A DNA stretch of 64,000 bases. It comes from Sipunculus nudus. Lineage: Eukaryota; Annelida; Sipuncula; Golfingiida; Sipunculidae. A model generated the notes under the pieces. The model saw nothing but the letters and a program-made list of their open reading frames with translations, made no database searches and was not told the DNA's origin. Shown one piece after another: positions 61,740-64,000 of the stretch. The stretch is taken from the NCBI GenBank assembly GCA_026874595.1, contig CM049309.1:2642076-2706075 (forward strand). The letters run 5' to 3'. The position numbers were made by a program, and so were the translations under genes. Numbering within the stretch: position 1 is the stretch's first letter; each line of letters begins with the position of its first letter.

Positions 61740-61850
61740 CTTGACGCTGGCTTCCTGACTGTTGATGTTTGACTGTAGTGCTTGAATCTGATTCTGTTCT
61801 TCTTGACACTTTTCCCTCAGGTCTTGTAGCTCACTTTCCATCTTGGTGCG
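61740..61850 (-). CDS. EPS15: EPS15-like exon: coiled coil
   Basis: Acceptor CTTTTTGACAG, donor AAG|GTCAGT, 37 codons, phase 0. The peptide starts RTKMESELQDLREKCQEEQN and ends INSQEASVK, matching the R-x-K-C-Q-x-E segment and the Q-S-Q-E segment of vertebrate EPS15L1 coiled coil. Confidence 0.92.
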
Positions 61851-62714
61851 CTGTCAAAAAGATATCATAACTCTCAGCATCTTCACGACAAGCACATTTT
61901 TTTATTTTTAGATTTGTCTAGTATAGAGTTCATGACATTCCAGTCATCAGTATTTCACCAAAAATGCCAAAAGCCTAAAATGTACCAGCCTGTCATGATT
62001 GTTATGGTCAGCCATACACTTATTTAAGGAAAGGTGCATGGCCTGTTGGTGGCACATACTTATACCATATCTTTTTATAGCATATAATATGAATGATGTG
62101 TTATTATTAAAAGATCATTCTTGACTTGTAGTGAGAATTACACATACCTATCAAAGATGTCTTATTTTATTAACTCCACTAGAAAACCATGTATCTGACA
62201 TATTTGTTGTGACTTTGAAACTTGTATGCTAAAAACAGATCCGGGTGTAAGACAGGATTATTGGCATATACCATAAATTTTGCCATTCTGAACGGCTATT
62301 TTGTCATTTTCAAACTGGGTTAGTATGTGCTAGTGAAAACCACAACAAGCTGTATAGGACATAGCAGACATTTCAGACCCAGCATTACATGGCCGGTTTA
62401 CACCTTTCATACAAATAAGTCAGGTAGATAATATGATGTCCCCACTGACCTTTCACGTGTCTTGAGTGCAAAACATTGGGTTATATTCATGTTGCAAGTG
62501 CAACACACTCATTGGGGGCTATTTAAAACTTCCAGGTTTTCTATGCATGGGATAAGAAATAATCCAGAAGTCATGAATTGTAGTTAAAACAGAGCAGATC
62601 TCTGAGGTCCTTTAGAGGTTTCACTAATTTTGCCTTGGATGGGATACAAGATTTGAACCTGGGATGCTCAGCTCTAAAATCCAACAATTAAGTCACATGA
62701 CTGGTAAGTTGTAC
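61851..62714 (-). other. EPS15 intron
   Basis: 864 bp, AT-rich, with a tRNA-like SINE candidate at its 5' (high-coordinate) end. Otherwise no feature recognised. Confidence 0.65.
62560..62698 (-). repeat. tRNA-derived SINE candidate
   Basis: Minus strand: TGACTTAATTGTTGGATTTT, AGAGCTGAGCATCCCAGGTT, then CAAATC. The GGTTCAAATC (62659-62650) is a good B box, with an A-box-like segment upstream at usual tRNA spacing. It begins about 15 bp after the donor at 62714. Boundaries are approximate. Confidence 0.45.
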
Positions 62715-62886
62715 CTTGTCATCCAGCTCGTCTAAACGTTTACGAGCCTCTCCCTTCTGGGACTCCAGTTGTTTGACCGTGGCGTTGATAGCATCCACCT
62801 CTTTCTCCAGATTGACAACCTCGCCGGTTCTGATTTTGATGTCTGCATCAGCTTGTGCTTTGTCCTGTTCAAGCTTCATCTTCTGC
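62715..62886 (-). CDS. EPS15: EPS15-like exon: coiled coil
   Basis: Acceptor TTTTCATAG, donor AAG|GTACAA. A leading G completes AGG with the previous exon, then 57 codons. It contains QKMKLEQDKAQADADIKIRT and ends KRLDELDDK. The pattern K-x-x-L-E-Q-D, then R-L-D-E-x-D, is that of the EPS15/EPS15L1 coiled coil. Confidence 0.93.
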
Positions 62887-63086
62887 CTATGAAAATACAA
62901 ATCATCTGACTGAAGTAAAACAAAGAATATCAGGTTAACTATAAAACTACCACATAATAATTCTGTCAATTCCATACGGATCAAAAAATGTTTTTAAGGA
63001 GCATTTAACCACAATTTGTAATGCACTTTATGGTGAAATATAAAATCATTTTTATCTATGATAATTCCTGATGCAAGTTTTCTTAC

Positions 63087-63172
63087 CTTTTTAATTCTTC
63101 TATTTCTTTACTGATCATGTCCAGTTCCTTCATAGTCACTGAATCTGTCACGATTCCAACAGCTGCCCCATT
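63087..63172 (-). CDS. EPS15: EPS15-like exon: start of coiled coil (first in window)
   Basis: Acceptor TTTATCCATAG, donor AG|GTAAGA, 28 codons plus 2 nt. It ends DSVTMKELDMISKEIEELK; the K-E-L-D-x-I-S-x-E-I motif is the conserved start of the EPS15L1 coiled coil after the EH domains. The three N-terminal EH domains (NPF-binding) are expected beyond the right edge. Confidence 0.92.
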
Positions 63173-63243
63173 CTATGGATAAAGAATATATGAATTAGGG
63201 TTTTATTAATATAACAACCACTTAAATACCATAAACCACTGAG

Positions 63244-63244
<1 letters not shown>

Positions 63245-63328
<84 letters not shown>

Positions 63329-63350
63329 TGAAACCTGTGTTATAAGACCA

Positions 63351-63426
<76 letters not shown>
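63245..63426. repeat. Two (TA)n microsatellites flanking a duplicated 28-bp segment
   Basis: (TA)n tracts at about 63246-63326 and 63352-63426 are each followed by CAGTGAAACCTGTGTTATAA and GACCACCT. The CAGTGAAACCTGTGTTATAA phrase with the following GTGGTCT-rich DNA looks like part of an interspersed repeat. Confidence 0.85.
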
Positions 63427-63429
<3 letters not shown>

Positions 63430-64000
63430 TGAAACCTGTGTTATAAGACCACCTGTGTGACTGGCTATGGGTTATTGCCAATATGAATGCTCAGTTCACT
63501 CAAGGGTGGTGTTAATAGACAGGTCTGATTTGGAAGGTGGTCTTTCAGACAGGTTCCCCTGTTTTTATATTTACATCATACTTATATATACACATGACGA
63601 AACCTTGTAGTAGCAGCAGTTTAACTTCAGCCTTTGTTGTCAAAGTCAAGCAAAAGATTCCTTAAATATTTTACTAAATTAAATTTAATGGATAATTCAA
63701 AACATGGTCAATCAAAGTTGTGTCAAATGGACCATTGGACTTTGACACAACAGGCTTTACTGCAAATATCATTCTTATAAGTTTTCTCTAAAACAATATA
63801 TCTTACACTATATCAGCTATATATATAATGTATATTTGTTTTATTTCATAAAATATCTTATAAACCAAGTATTCTGGTTTTACAGAAGAAATCAACTCAT
63901 CAACAGTACAGTAACCATGGGAGCTCTGGCATGGGGCCTGATCGTGATGGTGTGTGTGAGTGTGTATACACAGCCTGCCCTCACAAAACCTGATCCCCAG
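63427..64000 (-). other. EPS15 intron, to window edge
   Basis: Repeat-like at the left (to about 63560), then unique AT-rich DNA. A short possible exon around 63890-63950 could not be confirmed in either direction. Confidence 0.5.

Noticed and set aside
63245-63481. 78-codon minus-strand frame of repeated YI
   Set aside because: Translation of a TA microsatellite.
63890-63950. Possible exon near the right edge, either strand
   Set aside because: Splice-like sites exist, but no EPS15-like peptide appears and the window ends before it can be tested by phase.

Overview
This is animal nuclear DNA: AT-rich, intron-rich, with GT-AG introns, short exons, a tRNA-like SINE and many non-autonomous repeats. 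Repeat style and gene content suggest a marine invertebrate, most likely a mollusc. That taxon is an inference; nothing here proves it.

Two protein genes converge. The left gene (+ strand, 21-32721) is the 3' part of an unrecognised gene, probably secreted. Five exons join in one frame (373 codons plus stop) and encode 14 cysteines and several N-glycosylation sequons. Its first intron in the window (123-29850) is about 29.7 kb and is almost wholly filled by a composite satellite. That satellite has eleven blocks of a 44-bp minisatellite (about 240 units, estimated from block lengths) alternating with ten copies of a ~2.2-kb element. Six copies are full length and four share one 5' truncation. 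Deleting the element in silico restores a perfect 44-bp unit, so it inserted once into the minisatellite and the composite was then amplified in larger blocks.

The right gene (- strand, 63172 down to 40008, continuing off the right edge) is the EPS15/EPS15L1 endocytic adaptor. Eleven exons splice in frame (504 codons plus stop). They encode the coiled coil, 16 DPF motifs that bind AP-2, a Crk-type proline-rich motif and two C-terminal ubiquitin-interacting motifs. The N-terminal EH domains would lie beyond position 64000. A 24-nt microexon candidate lies inside the coiled-coil part. The likely 3' UTR runs to about 36470.

The EPS15 introns hold solitary relatives of the satellite element (44510-47080, 49829-53087, 55162-56327 and a fragment at 60909). 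They share the same terminal signatures: a 5' palindrome near CAAGKGRCC and a 3' hairpin ending in GAGCTAA. Their cores differ and are themselves tandem modules. Other repeats include a candidate 13-bp-TIR MITE, two tRNA-like SINE candidates, TA microsatellites and a long hairpin.

The most notable object is the satellite-filled intron and the modular element family behind it. Each 44-bp unit also carries a TGACGTGG bZIP-like core and a TCATGTGA E-box, so the intron holds hundreds of potential binding sites.
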